From NCBI GenBank assembly GCA_003503535.1, contig DOCI01000345.1, positions 1 to 8,701 of the forward strand: a DNA stretch of 8,701 bases, written 5' to 3'. The stretch's first letter is position 1; each line of letters begins with the position of its first letter. The notes under the pieces were generated by a model. It was not told where the DNA came from. It worked only from the letters and a program-made list of their open reading frames with translations, and did not search any database. A program made the translations under genes and the position numbers. The DNA comes from Planctomycetaceae bacterium (GTDB taxonomy: Bacteria > Planctomycetota > Planctomycetia > Planctomycetales > Planctomycetaceae). Shown here piece by piece: positions 1 to 7,282 of the stretch.

Positions 1-123
1 CTCCTGTGAGAAAGAGTGAGTGTGATTCCCCAGCTATAGGAAAATCACAATTTCTACTCAAAGCAACTCTTTCATCGATATCAAAGGGGGAAAAGTTAAG
101 ACAGACGCATAGTAGTATTCTTT

Positions 124-1362
124 TCATTGCTGAAAGATGCTTGAGGCATTCAGGCGGCTGGAAAGTCGACCAGCGATCACAAATTCTTCACAACTCAAAA
201 TATAATTCAGAAGTTCTTTCATCATAGAATCAGAGGCTGCAGTCGCATCGGGCAATTGCATGAAACTCGACTCCAGATTTTTTCCTGCAGAAGCCAGCTT
301 TGCATTTTTAATGGCTTGCCCCTTATTCCCCAACAGGCGACTGATTTCAGAATATTCGAGTCGGCATTTCCAGTCGAGTGGATTCATAGCAATTGCTGAT
401 TCGATTGTTGTATTTGCTTCGGAGAGCTGATCCTGATTTTTCAGTACCCAGGCTTTGGCTCGCAGAAGTCTACAGTCTTTCGACCGATTAAGATCCACCC
501 GTTTTAATGACTGCTCAACCAAATCGATATCACCCTTGACCATGGCCCTCTCCATCAGAAAAGCATTCAGTTCGACACTATCAGGATATCGTTCGAGGTT
601 TTCATGTATCAATTGATCACTGCCCGGTAAGTTGGTCTCTTTGTCGAACAATGCAAGAGTTGGGTCTGGAGTACTCTTTGCCAGAAAGACGGCATGGGCA
701 ATTTGCAGGCTCCGATCATTCGGTGTGCTTTGCAACCATTCCGAAGTCTTGAGAAGTCCGTTGGTAAAATTGAGATTGGACTGGGCTAACAGGTAGAAAT
801 ACGCTTCGAAAGGCTCGTACCCCAGCGTGATCGATTCTCTCAGTAATTTCTGCAATTTCTCTCGCTGAAGTGTCATGCTATAGATGTATGTTAGCCTTTG
901 ACGTGCATACAAATTTTGAGGTTCAACCTGCAATAACGCCAACCAGTTTTTTTCCGCTGCAGGTATGTCCATCAATTCGGACATCAGCAAGTCACCTCGC
1001 ATCGTCATCACACGGACGTAACGGTCATCGTTCGCGGGAAATATTTCTAGAATGTCGGCTAGCTTGCGAGCCTTCTGCTGGAATTTGTAGGCATCAGACA
1101 AATATAGGATGGCATCGACATTGCCTGGTGAGCTGTTGACCCAAAGCTCAGCCCACTTTTCAACCTGTGGCCAGTCATCAATCGCTTCGGCACTTCGGGT
1201 ATTCGCTTCGTAGATCTTAGGAAGATTATTCCGATAGCCTATATACGCGGCTGCTAATCCAGTCAGGCATGCAATGAGCAGTCCAAACCGGATAATTCTC
1301 CAAGGAGAGAACGGTAGGATATTGGAAGAAAGATTGGGATTGTCAGAAAAGTATCGGCGCAC
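124..1362 (-). CDS. Membrane-anchored tetratricopeptide-repeat protein
   Basis: A 412-residue protein with a GTG start. A short polar N-terminus is followed by one hydrophobic segment at about residues 25-43 (rich in Leu, Ile, Ala), with no lipobox and no clear cleavage site, so it is probably a single-pass anchored protein with its body outside the cytoplasm. The rest is helical with TPR-like units: about 52-112 (paired helices around WPQVEKWAELWV), 120-165 (AAEKNWLALLQVEPQN), 200-240 and 270-350 (SEANTTIESAIAMNPLDW is a clear TPR helix pair). No enzyme motif is visible. TPR proteins usually scaffold protein complexes; the partner is unknown here. The start is supported by a weak GGAA at 1368-1371; an ATG at 1371-1373 is out of frame and seems to open only a short peptide. 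The gene is divergent from the 1617-3136 pair. The TPR call is good; the specific role is unknown. Confidence 0.8.
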   Translation of the reverse strand: MRRYFSDNPNLSSNILPFSPWRIIRFGLLIACLTGLAAAYIGYRNNLPKIYEANTRSAEAIDDWPQVEKWAELWVNSSPGNVDAILYLSDAYKFQQKARKLADILEIFPANDDRYVRVMTMRGDLLMSELMDIPAAEKNWLALLQVEPQNLYARQRLTYIYSMTLQREKLQKLLRESITLGYEPFEAYFYLLAQSNLNFTNGLLKTSEWLQSTPNDRSLQIAHAVFLAKSTPDPTLALFDKETNLPGSDQLIHENLERYPDSVELNAFLMERAMVKGDIDLVEQSLKRVDLNRSKDCRLLRAKAWVLKNQDQLSEANTTIESAIAMNPLDWKCRLEYSEISRLLGNKGQAIKNAKLASAGKNLESSFMQLPDATAASDSMMKELLNYILSCEEFVIAGRLSSRLNASSIFQQ

Positions 1363-1447
1363 AGAGATTCCATGACGATAAAACTTAATGGAAATGACTT
1401 CTGTTCACATTTTCGCTGAGAATACGTCAGTTGTAAACCGCCAGAAA

Positions 1448-1475
1448 ATGATAAATCTCAATTATCCAGTTTCAA
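1448..1475 (-). promoter_or_regulatory. Candidate sigma70-type promoter for the TPR gene
   Basis: Read on the minus strand, TTGAAA (plus-strand 1470-1475) is followed after 16 bases by TATCAT (plus-strand 1448-1453). Each hexamer matches five of six consensus bases. It would place the transcript start near 1441, giving a leader of roughly 80 bases before the GTG at 1362. The -35 box overlaps the inverted repeat at 1471-1494. This is pattern matching in an AT-rich region, so chance is possible. Confidence 0.35.
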
Positions 1476-1494
1476 TAAATTAAGATTTATTGAA
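1471..1494. repeat. Perfect 10-bp inverted repeat in the divergent intergenic region
   Basis: The arms TTCAATAAAT (1471-1480) and ATTTATTGAA (1485-1494) are perfectly complementary around a TAAG spacer. Outside the arms two G-T wobble pairs and one A-T pair could extend the stem. It is all AT-rich and has no T-tract, so it is not an obvious terminator. It overlaps the candidate minus-strand -35 and lies about 20 bases upstream of the candidate plus-strand -35, so an operator for a dimeric regulator is one reading. Confidence 0.45.
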
Positions 1495-1513
1495 GTTAAT
1501 CCCTGAATTTCCA

Positions 1514-1542
1514 TTGGCAAGATCATCGCACAGGGTTAATAT
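1514..1542 (+). promoter_or_regulatory. Candidate sigma70-type promoter for the lipoprotein/DUF1559 pair
   Basis: TTGGCA (1514-1519, five of six consensus bases) is separated by 17 bases from TAATAT (1537-1542, four of six). The expected transcript start is near 1549, about 68 bases before the ATG at 1617. Spacing is ideal but the -10 box is weak. Confidence 0.35.
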
Positions 1543-1616
1543 CGATTTTTCATTATATCAGCAGTTGGTAATATATCTCATCTCTGTGACAACAATTCTC
1601 AATCTGGATCTCCCTC

Positions 1617-2042
1617 ATGCTGCGTTATTCTTTCTTAATCTGTCTTTGTGCACTAATTTCTGGGTGTGGTGGTGATGAAAACTCGCTTCAACTTTACGGG
1701 GTTACGGGCAAAGTCACGAAAGCAGGATCTCCTATGTCAGATGTCCAGGTCAAACTGGTACCGCGATCAACGACAAAAGCTCCACTGTTAATTGGTCGCA
1801 CGGTCGAAGACGGCACTTTTGAAATTATTGCTCCTGGAGGAAAGAAGGGAGCACCTGTGGGTGATTATAAAGTGGTACTGACACCCAATACAGAAATGTC
1901 TACAGATGACTATTCAAGTGGAAATGCCCCGAAAACAGACAGTTCAGAGATTCCACAGACTTATCAATCTGCTGAGACAACCGAAGCATCGCTTACCGTT
2001 TCTGCTGATGCGGATAATACCATAACAATTGAAATCCCTTAA
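1617..2042 (+). CDS. Small lipoprotein with carboxypeptidase-regulatory-like domain
   Basis: A 141-residue predicted lipoprotein. A hydrophobic signal (residues 4-16) ends in the lipobox I-S-G-C, with Cys17 as the lipidated residue, followed by GGDEN. Residues about 26-88 form a beta-rich domain of the carboxypeptidase regulatory-like (CarboxypepD_reg) type: VTGKVTKAGSPMSDVQVKLVP, then TVEDGTFEI, then KKGAPVGDYKVVLTP. The tail is Ser/Thr-rich, ending in a strand-like TITIEIP. It is not a peptidase; this fold is a small Ig-like adhesion or support module. In planctomycetes such short lipoproteins very often sit directly before a DUF1559 gene, as here (56-base gap), so the two are probably co-transcribed. 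No good ribosome binding site is seen before the ATG. The biochemical role is unknown. Confidence 0.82.
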   Translation: MLRYSFLICLCALISGCGGDENSLQLYGVTGKVTKAGSPMSDVQVKLVPRSTTKAPLLIGRTVEDGTFEIIAPGGKKGAPVGDYKVVLTPNTEMSTDDYSSGNAPKTDSSEIPQTYQSAETTEASLTVSADADNTITIEIP

Positions 2043-2085
2043 TTTGAATATAATCTCAGCTTAAATCAACTTCATCCCTTGCTAT

Positions 2086-2092
2086 AAAGGAG
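2086..2092 (+). promoter_or_regulatory. Ribosome binding site of the DUF1559 gene
   Basis: AAAGGAG lies six bases before the ATG at 2099. It fixes the start of the prepilin-like protein and gives the short eight- to ten-residue leader expected before a prepilin cleavage site. Confidence 0.7.
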
Positions 2093-2098
2093 ACGCCC

Positions 2099-3136
2099 AT
2101 GCTGCTGTGGTTTCGCTTAAGAAAAGCCTTTACGTTAATTGAACTTCTGGTGGTCATCGCCATCATTGCCATTTTGGTCGCTTTGTTACTCCCTGCTGTA
2201 CAACAGGCGCGAGAAGCAGCACGTCGATCAGCATGTAAAAACAATCTGAAACAGATTGGATTGGCACTGCATAATTATCACGACACGCACGGTCAGTATC
2301 CGCTGAACTACGACTCTACTCGCAATCCTGCAGATCGAAATAAGACATCGGTTTCCTGGATCACCATGTCACTTCCATTTTTGGAACAGTCTGCACTGTA
2401 CGACACATTAGATTTCAATGATTTGTTCGAAGACGGTGGAACGACGATCCGATGGTCGCTGGACAATGCCGAAGCTCGCGCTGCTCGAGTTCAGCCATTA
2501 TCGACACTGATGTGCCCGAGCAACCCCCAACCCAAAGTTTATGATGGTGCTGCCGTATACGATGGTAATGGGTGGAACGGGAATTCTCGAAACATGAATG
2601 GGGCCCGTACAGATTACTCTGGAAATATGGGCTATGCTTGGACAGGCTGGAAAGACTGCGGAGATGGACGTTTACCGAACAGCCCTTGGGTAGACCCAGA
2701 AAGAGCGTTTGATGCGACCGACGCTGGTGGTAGTGCAGGTGGTATGGGACGCTGGGGCGGAGTATTCTGGTATCGCGGTTCCGCGAAAATGCGTGACCTG
2801 ACTGATGGAACATCTAACACGATCGCTGTCTTTGAAAATCACAACTGGAATGGCTCCCCGGCATTTCCAGGAGAACGCAACAAAGGCGGACTATGGTTCA
2901 GTCCATTCGGTGCAATTGATTCTCTCGTGAAATCCATCAATCTCGATGTCGAAGCAGTTCCGGGTGGTAATGGAGGAGATGATACACGCTGTGGGTCTTT
3001 CAGCAGTATCCATAAAGGTGGTGCACAGTGTGTGCTTGCTGATGGATCTGTTAAATTTATCACGGAAAACATTGATGCTGGAATTCAAAAAGCATTAGCC
3101 ACGCGTGGTGCTGGCGAAGTGGTTGGTGAATTCTAA
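2099..3136 (+). CDS. DUF1559 family prepilin-like protein
   Basis: A 345-residue protein of the DUF1559 family, greatly expanded in planctomycetes. The N-terminus is a type IV prepilin/pseudopilin signal: basic leader (RLRK), then [20 protein letters not shown] with Glu15 at the +5 position, followed by the hallmark [12 protein letters not shown] and [15 protein letters not shown]. The position before the cleavage Phe is Ala10 instead of the canonical Gly. Mid-protein [10 protein letters not shown] and DGTSNTI match the family. The C-terminus has the prepilin-associated H-X9-DG motif (His305, Asp315-Gly316). The length is normal and the gene looks intact. It should be an inner-membrane/periplasmic protein processed by a prepilin peptidase (PilD-like) and possibly assembled by a type II secretion or pilus-like machine; function is not established for the family. 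It follows the small lipoprotein gene by 56 bases. Confidence 0.93.
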   Translation: MLLWFRLRKAFTLIELLVVIAIIAILVALLLPAVQQAREAARRSACKNNLKQIGLALHNYHDTHGQYPLNYDSTRNPADRNKTSVSWITMSLPFLEQSALYDTLDFNDLFEDGGTTIRWSLDNAEARAARVQPLSTLMCPSNPQPKVYDGAAVYDGNGWNGNSRNMNGARTDYSGNMGYAWTGWKDCGDGRLPNSPWVDPERAFDATDAGGSAGGMGRWGGVFWYRGSAKMRDLTDGTSNTIAVFENHNWNGSPAFPGERNKGGLWFSPFGAIDSLVKSINLDVEAVPGGNGGDDTRCGSFSSIHKGGAQCVLADGSVKFITENIDAGIQKALATRGAGEVVGEF

Positions 3137-3554
3137 ACAAATCTGATGATGATGATCAAGACCACAAAAATGGTTGCTGTCGTCTCATATTCAACAATTA
3201 TATGATCAACGCTGTGGATGTTCCTGTGGAACGCTGCAGGTTATTATTGAAATTGTTGTCGAATGCATCTTAAACAAGTCTCCAGTAATATGGAGACTTG
3301 TTTTACTTGGTATACTGAAAATATCTAACAGCGCCAGGTGCAATTACAGTTTTCTAGTCATCACGCCGGTATGCGACTGCACTGCTCCTCCCGGAATTCT
3401 CTATCATAACGGTTGCGTTATAGACATTTCCCAGAATGTGTAGTGGATGATTGACTGGAAATATAGGTTTCAAGCCATCATAAAGCCGCCATAGTATTCT
3501 GCAAACTGCAGTGGAACAGTAGCGAGTCGTAGCGAATAAGGTTATTGATCACAC
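3137..3554. other. Intergenic region with no gene seen
   Basis: About 420 bases separate the DUF1559 gene from the CRTAC1-type gene. An 89-codon open frame at 3174-3443 crosses the terminator-like hairpin, is Cys-rich without pattern and matches no family, so it is not called. The only clear structure is the stem-loop at 3272-3304. A shorter hairpin, ATAACG/CGTTAT with a GTTG loop, lies at 3406-3421. No convincing -35/-10 pair was found before 3555, although one is expected because a terminator lies upstream. Confidence 0.6.
3272..3304 (+). terminator. Intrinsic terminator candidate after the DUF1559 gene
   Basis: A perfect 13-bp stem (3272-3284 pairs with 3291-3303) closes a six-base GTAATA loop. 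The descending arm ends in a four-T run (3301-3304). It lies about 135 bases past the DUF1559 stop codon and separates that unit from the CRTAC1/cytochrome unit. The T-run is short, which lowers certainty. Confidence 0.65.
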
Positions 3555-5369
3555 ATGGTGACCATCTGTAATCGTCTTAATAATGCAGGTTGGCGTGCCG
3601 CTTTCCGATATCCGATCCTGCCTCTTCTCATTTTATCCTGCGGATTATTTCTCTCAGGATGTCAAAAGAATAATACGCCTGCCTTAGATCCACCTGTCGG
3701 GAAACGAAATGATCAACAGTCAGCTCCTGCAGTTTTCAGAAATAAAAAACGGGAACTCCCTGCGACTCTGGATATTCAAAGCCCTCAGTTTGTGAACGTA
3801 GCCGATCAGGTCGGAGTTTCGTTTCGCTACGATAACGGAGCCATCGGAAAGGCGTTGATGACCGAATCGACAGGTGGTGGAGCTGGCTGGCTGGACTACG
3901 ATCGGGATGGCTGGCAAGATTTGTTTTTTGTGCAGGGAGGAAATCCGTTAAATAAAACTCCGCATGCCAAGGGCGATCAGCTGTTTAGAAATATCGGGGG
4001 AGAGTCATTTGAAAACGTCTCTTCACGTTCATTACCTCCCGACATGTTTCATGGGCAGGGTGTTGCAATTGCCGATTATGACAACGATGGGTTTCCAGAC
4101 ATCTATGTGACCAATGTAGGGGCCAATGTCCTATGGAAGAATAATGGTGACGGGAGCTTTTCCGATGTCACTGAATATGCTCAGGTCGGGGATACCCATT
4201 GGAGCATTTCTGCAGCCTGGGCCGATCTCGATCTCGATGGCGATCTGGATTTGTATGTTTGCAATTATGTGGTTTACGATGTTCATGATCCGGTTCTTTG
4301 CATGAATGACGATGGCAGAGTCGTGATATGTCATCCTCAAATACTGGGGGCAGAGAATAACAGCTGTTACGAAAACCTGGGGGATGGAACTTTTCGACCT
4401 GTTCTCAAAGAGTGGGGATTGGAAGCCGAGGAGGGAAAGTCCCTGGGAGTAATTGCTGCCGATTTTGACCGGGATGGCCTGATTGACCTGTATGTGGCAA
4501 ATGATGTCACTCCCAATCATCTCTTTCGCGCAGTCGAACCTGGAAAGTTTGTTGAAGAGGGTGTGATTCAGGGATGTGCGATGAGCTCATTGGGAAAATA
4601 TCAGGCCAGTATGGGAGTCGCCTGTGGAGACTACGATAACAATGGCTATCCCGACCTGTATGTCTCTCATTTTACCGACGACTCAAATACGCTCTATCAG
4701 AACCTGGGAGGGATTGGATTTCGTGATGTGACAAGGCTTGTTCAACTCCATACTCCGACATTGGAGTTCCTGGCATTCGGCGCGATGATGTCTGATTTGA
4801 ATTTCGATCGACACATGGATCTGGTCGTTGCCAATGGACATATTGATGACTGGCGAGATCGAGGAGATGCCTGGAAAATGACAGGTCAGGTCTTCACTTT
4901 CAACGGAAAACATTGGCAGGAAGTAACCAAGTCAGCAGGCGATTATTTTAAAATTCCACTATTGGGAAGAGCTATAGCCCAAGCCGATTACGATAATGAT
5001 GGTTCGCCTGATCTTGCGATTGTGAATCAAAACGAACCGGCTGCCTTACTGCATAACGAGCAAAAAAACGGGCATTGGCTTAAGGTTCAGCTGGTCGGAA
5101 TTTCCTCTAACAGATCCGGTCTGGGAGCGACAGTGGAGTTGAACTGCAACAACAAAACTCAGGTGCAACAATTTATCTCAGGTGAGAGTTACTGTGCGGC
5201 TCATGAACCTGTTTTGTTTTTCGGTTTGGGAAAAGATTCAGACGATTGTGAAATTCTTGTTCACTGGCTCCGGAAAGACCATCCCATCGAGCGTTGGCAA
5301 GTAAAATGTGATCAGTTTGTAACACTAATTGAAGGACAAGGGGAACCTCATCACAGGGAGAATGAATGA
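3555..5369 (+). CDS. CRTAC1-type FG-GAP/VCBS-repeat lipoprotein with ASPIC/UnbV domain
   Basis: A 604-residue predicted lipoprotein. A long basic N-region leads to a hydrophobic stretch (20-34) and lipobox L-S-G-C with Cys36. The body is a beta-propeller-like set of FG-GAP/VCBS units, each with an Asp-rich calcium-binding-type loop: DYDRDG 114, DYDNDG 174, DLDLDG 224, DFDRDG 303, DYDNNG 359, DLNFDR 414 (degenerate, Gly lost) and DYDNDG 478. Between repeats three and four a Cys-containing insert (C249, C259, C271) is present. The C-terminal 515-595 is the ASPIC/UnbV domain (SNRSGLGATVEL, then FISGESY and FFGLGKD). Family members resemble cartilage acidic protein 1 and integrin alpha propellers and likely bind protein or polysaccharide; no catalytic site is known. 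The start lacks a strong ribosome binding site, and the N-region is long. Its stop overlaps the cytochrome gene start, so the two are coupled. Confidence 0.92.
   Translation: MVTICNRLNNAGWRAAFRYPILPLLILSCGLFLSGCQKNNTPALDPPVGKRNDQQSAPAVFRNKKRELPATLDIQSPQFVNVADQVGVSFRYDNGAIGKALMTESTGGGAGWLDYDRDGWQDLFFVQGGNPLNKTPHAKGDQLFRNIGGESFENVSSRSLPPDMFHGQGVAIADYDNDGFPDIYVTNVGANVLWKNNGDGSFSDVTEYAQVGDTHWSISAAWADLDLDGDLDLYVCNYVVYDVHDPVLCMNDDGRVVICHPQILGAENNSCYENLGDGTFRPVLKEWGLEAEEGKSLGVIAADFDRDGLIDLYVANDVTPNHLFRAVEPGKFVEEGVIQGCAMSSLGKYQASMGVACGDYDNNGYPDLYVSHFTDDSNTLYQNLGGIGFRDVTRLVQLHTPTLEFLAFGAMMSDLNFDRHMDLVVANGHIDDWRDRGDAWKMTGQVFTFNGKHWQEVTKSAGDYFKIPLLGRAIAQADYDNDGSPDLAIVNQNEPAALLHNEQKNGHWLKVQLVGISSNRSGLGATVELNCNNKTQVQQFISGESYCAAHEPVLFFGLGKDSDDCEILVHWLRKDHPIERWQVKCDQFVTLIEGQGEPHHRENE
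5355..5360 (+). promoter_or_regulatory. Ribosome binding site and coupled start of the cytochrome gene
   Basis: AGGGAG lies within the last codons of the CRTAC1-type gene. Two adjacent in-frame ATGs follow, at 5366 (five bases away) and 5369 (eight bases away). The spacing slightly favours the second. With the first, the genes overlap by ATGA; with the second, by a single base. Either way translation of the cytochrome is expected to be coupled to the gene before it. Confidence 0.65.
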
Positions 5370-7279
5370 TGAAAGTTACGTTCTTCTACGCCACAATCTG
5401 TTTGATCGTTATGATGCTCTTTATGCTAGCCTCTGGTTGTGGCAATTCCTCTGATCCTCAAACCCGTGAGACTTTCGAGCCGAACAACGGGCAAGAGATC
5501 GTGATCTTTCACAAACCCGATGTGCCGAATCGCAATTATGCCGGAAGTGAATCCTGTCGGGAATGTCATTCAGAAATCTCTGAACGATTTTCAAGCCATC
5601 CCATGGGAAATTCCGCAGGTAAGATGACAGAGGAGTCGTTGATTGCAAATTACAACGAAGCCACATTTGAAACTGTTGATCATACGGTTTACCAGGCGAT
5701 TAAGACTCCTGGGAAACCGGTCGTTCATCGAGAACAGAAATTCGTTCGGACTGACAGCGATATCGGCAATACTGTTGAAACACAGGAAGTCTATTATCAG
5801 CATGATGAAGTTGTAAATTATTTTATCGGCTCAGGAAGTCAGGGGCGATCGTATCTGATTGGTAAAGATGATCGATTTTATCAATCTCCAATGACCTGGT
5901 ATTCACTTGCGGCTCACTGGAATCTCTCGCCCGGTTATTCGCGAGATAATCTACATTTCGAGCGGGTGATTACTGATGGATGCCTCTCTTGCCATGTTGG
6001 TCGCGTCGAAACGCAGGAGACTTTGGCAACATCGCCCAATGAGGATCTAAAATTTCAACGCAGAATTCTCGAACCAGCTATTGGCTGCGAACGCTGTCAT
6101 GGCCCATCAGCCGACCATGTTCAATGGCATCAGGAATCCAGGCCTTCAGAGAATTCCGCGCACAAGGATCCAATTCTTAATTTATCAACATTGAATAATA
6201 TTCAGTCTGAAAGTTTATGTACTCAATGCCATCTCGTCGGCAATGAGCGCATATTACGATACGGAAGAACGGAATTTGATTTTCGTCCTGGTGATATTCT
6301 TGAAGATATCTGGCTTTGCTTTATCGAGAATTCGAATCGTTCTGCACTGGAACAGGATGCTGTGAGCCAAGTCGAGCAAATGCATCAGTCAGTCTGCTTC
6401 GAAAACAGTTCCGGAATGTTGAACTGCATCTCATGTCATGACCCACACGGTCTGCCATCCCAGGAAAATCGAGTTGAGTTTTACAGAACTCGTTGCCAGA
6501 AATGCCACTCTTCAGAGACTTCCGATTGCGGCCTTTCGCTGACGGAAAGGGTTGATATTTATTCTGAGAATTCCTGCATAGATTGTCACATGCCTGCATT
6601 CAAGGCGAAAGATGTCCCTCATACTGCCGCGACAGATCATCGAATTCTGAAACGCCCGCTCGATTCGAAGCCTGAACAATCGGTTTCAAAACCGGAACTG
6701 GTTTTGTTCAACCAGGCTCAGGAACGAGTGCCCGAATTATCGGTTGAGCGAGGTAGAGCGATCTTGATGTCAATCTACGCTCAGCAGCATCTGGATCAAT
6801 ATCTCGCCAGCGTTGCACTCAAGCAACTGAATGAATCACAAGTTCATTTTCCAGATGATCCGCTGCTGATGTTACATGTTGGACTGACATGCATCCTTTT
6901 GCAAAAGTATCCAGAGGCAGAATCCGAACTGAAACAGCTGTCTCATTTGGAACCGCTCAACGAGCAGGCATATAAACAACTCGGTCTTATTTATCATAAG
7001 ACAAATGAGTTGCAAATGGGGATTGATTCAATGAATAGGTACTTGGAAATCAATCCCTGGGACCGAGCTGCCTATGGACGGAAAATTCATATGCTCGGAC
7101 AAAGTGGAAAAATCGAGGAAGGGATCCGACAGGCAAATATTGCAATTGAAAAGTTCCCGGATACCTGGCAAATTCATCGATGGCTATCCGAAGCTTATCG
7201 CCTCTCGAATCAACCTGTGCTAGCATCAGAACATGAAGAAATCTATCAGCGCACTAAGCCACATATGATCGAACAATGA
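5366..7279 (+). CDS. Heptaheme c-type cytochrome lipoprotein with C-terminal TPRs
   Basis: A 637-residue predicted lipoprotein: hydrophobic signal 5-22, then A-S-G-C with Cys25. Seven CxxCH heme c attachment sites begin at residues 64, 206, 241, 285, 354, 377 and 404. The first is separated from the rest by about 140 residues holding GSGSQGRSYL, YQSPMTWYS and LSPGY, a conserved block of multiheme proteins of the cytochrome c554/doubled-CXXCH kind. DCHMP at 406-410 fits the last heme of that family. Residues about 470-630 form four or so TPR units (for example PEAESELKQLSHLEPLNEQA and MGIDSMNRYLEINPWDRAAY). It should be exported, loaded with heme by the cytochrome c maturation system and anchored by lipid on the periplasmic side, moving electrons; the donor and acceptor are unknown. 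The TPR part probably docks a partner, of which the coupled CRTAC1-type protein is the first candidate. The gene looks intact. Confidence 0.92.
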   Translation: MMKVTFFYATICLIVMMLFMLASGCGNSSDPQTRETFEPNNGQEIVIFHKPDVPNRNYAGSESCRECHSEISERFSSHPMGNSAGKMTEESLIANYNEATFETVDHTVYQAIKTPGKPVVHREQKFVRTDSDIGNTVETQEVYYQHDEVVNYFIGSGSQGRSYLIGKDDRFYQSPMTWYSLAAHWNLSPGYSRDNLHFERVITDGCLSCHVGRVETQETLATSPNEDLKFQRRILEPAIGCERCHGPSADHVQWHQESRPSENSAHKDPILNLSTLNNIQSESLCTQCHLVGNERILRYGRTEFDFRPGDILEDIWLCFIENSNRSALEQDAVSQVEQMHQSVCFENSSGMLNCISCHDPHGLPSQENRVEFYRTRCQKCHSSETSDCGLSLTERVDIYSENSCIDCHMPAFKAKDVPHTAATDHRILKRPLDSKPEQSVSKPELVLFNQAQERVPELSVERGRAILMSIYAQQHLDQYLASVALKQLNESQVHFPDDPLLMLHVGLTCILLQKYPEAESELKQLSHLEPLNEQAYKQLGLIYHKTNELQMGIDSMNRYLEINPWDRAAYGRKIHMLGQSGKIEEGIRQANIAIEKFPDTWQIHRWLSEAYRLSNQPVLASEHEEIYQRTKPHMIEQ

Positions 7280-7282
7280 ACT

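Noticed and set aside
21..49. TGTGATT/AATCACA hairpin downstream of the TPR gene, considered as its terminator
   Set aside because: The stem is only seven pairs plus a bulge and no T-run follows on the minus strand, so it does not meet an intrinsic terminator pattern.
6..227. A 73-codon plus-strand open frame at the left edge
   Set aside because: It overlaps the 3' end of the TPR gene antisense and has low-complexity Ser/Lys-rich content without motif.
3174..3443. An 89-codon open frame between the DUF1559 and CRTAC1-type genes
   Set aside because: It runs through the terminator-like hairpin at 3272-3304, has no ribosome binding site and its sequence matches no family.
3449..3490. TTGACT near 3450 as a -35 box for the CRTAC1/cytochrome unit
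   Set aside because: No -10-like hexamer occurs at 15-19 bases; the nearest AT-rich hexamers (CATAAA, TAGTAT) are at wrong spacing.
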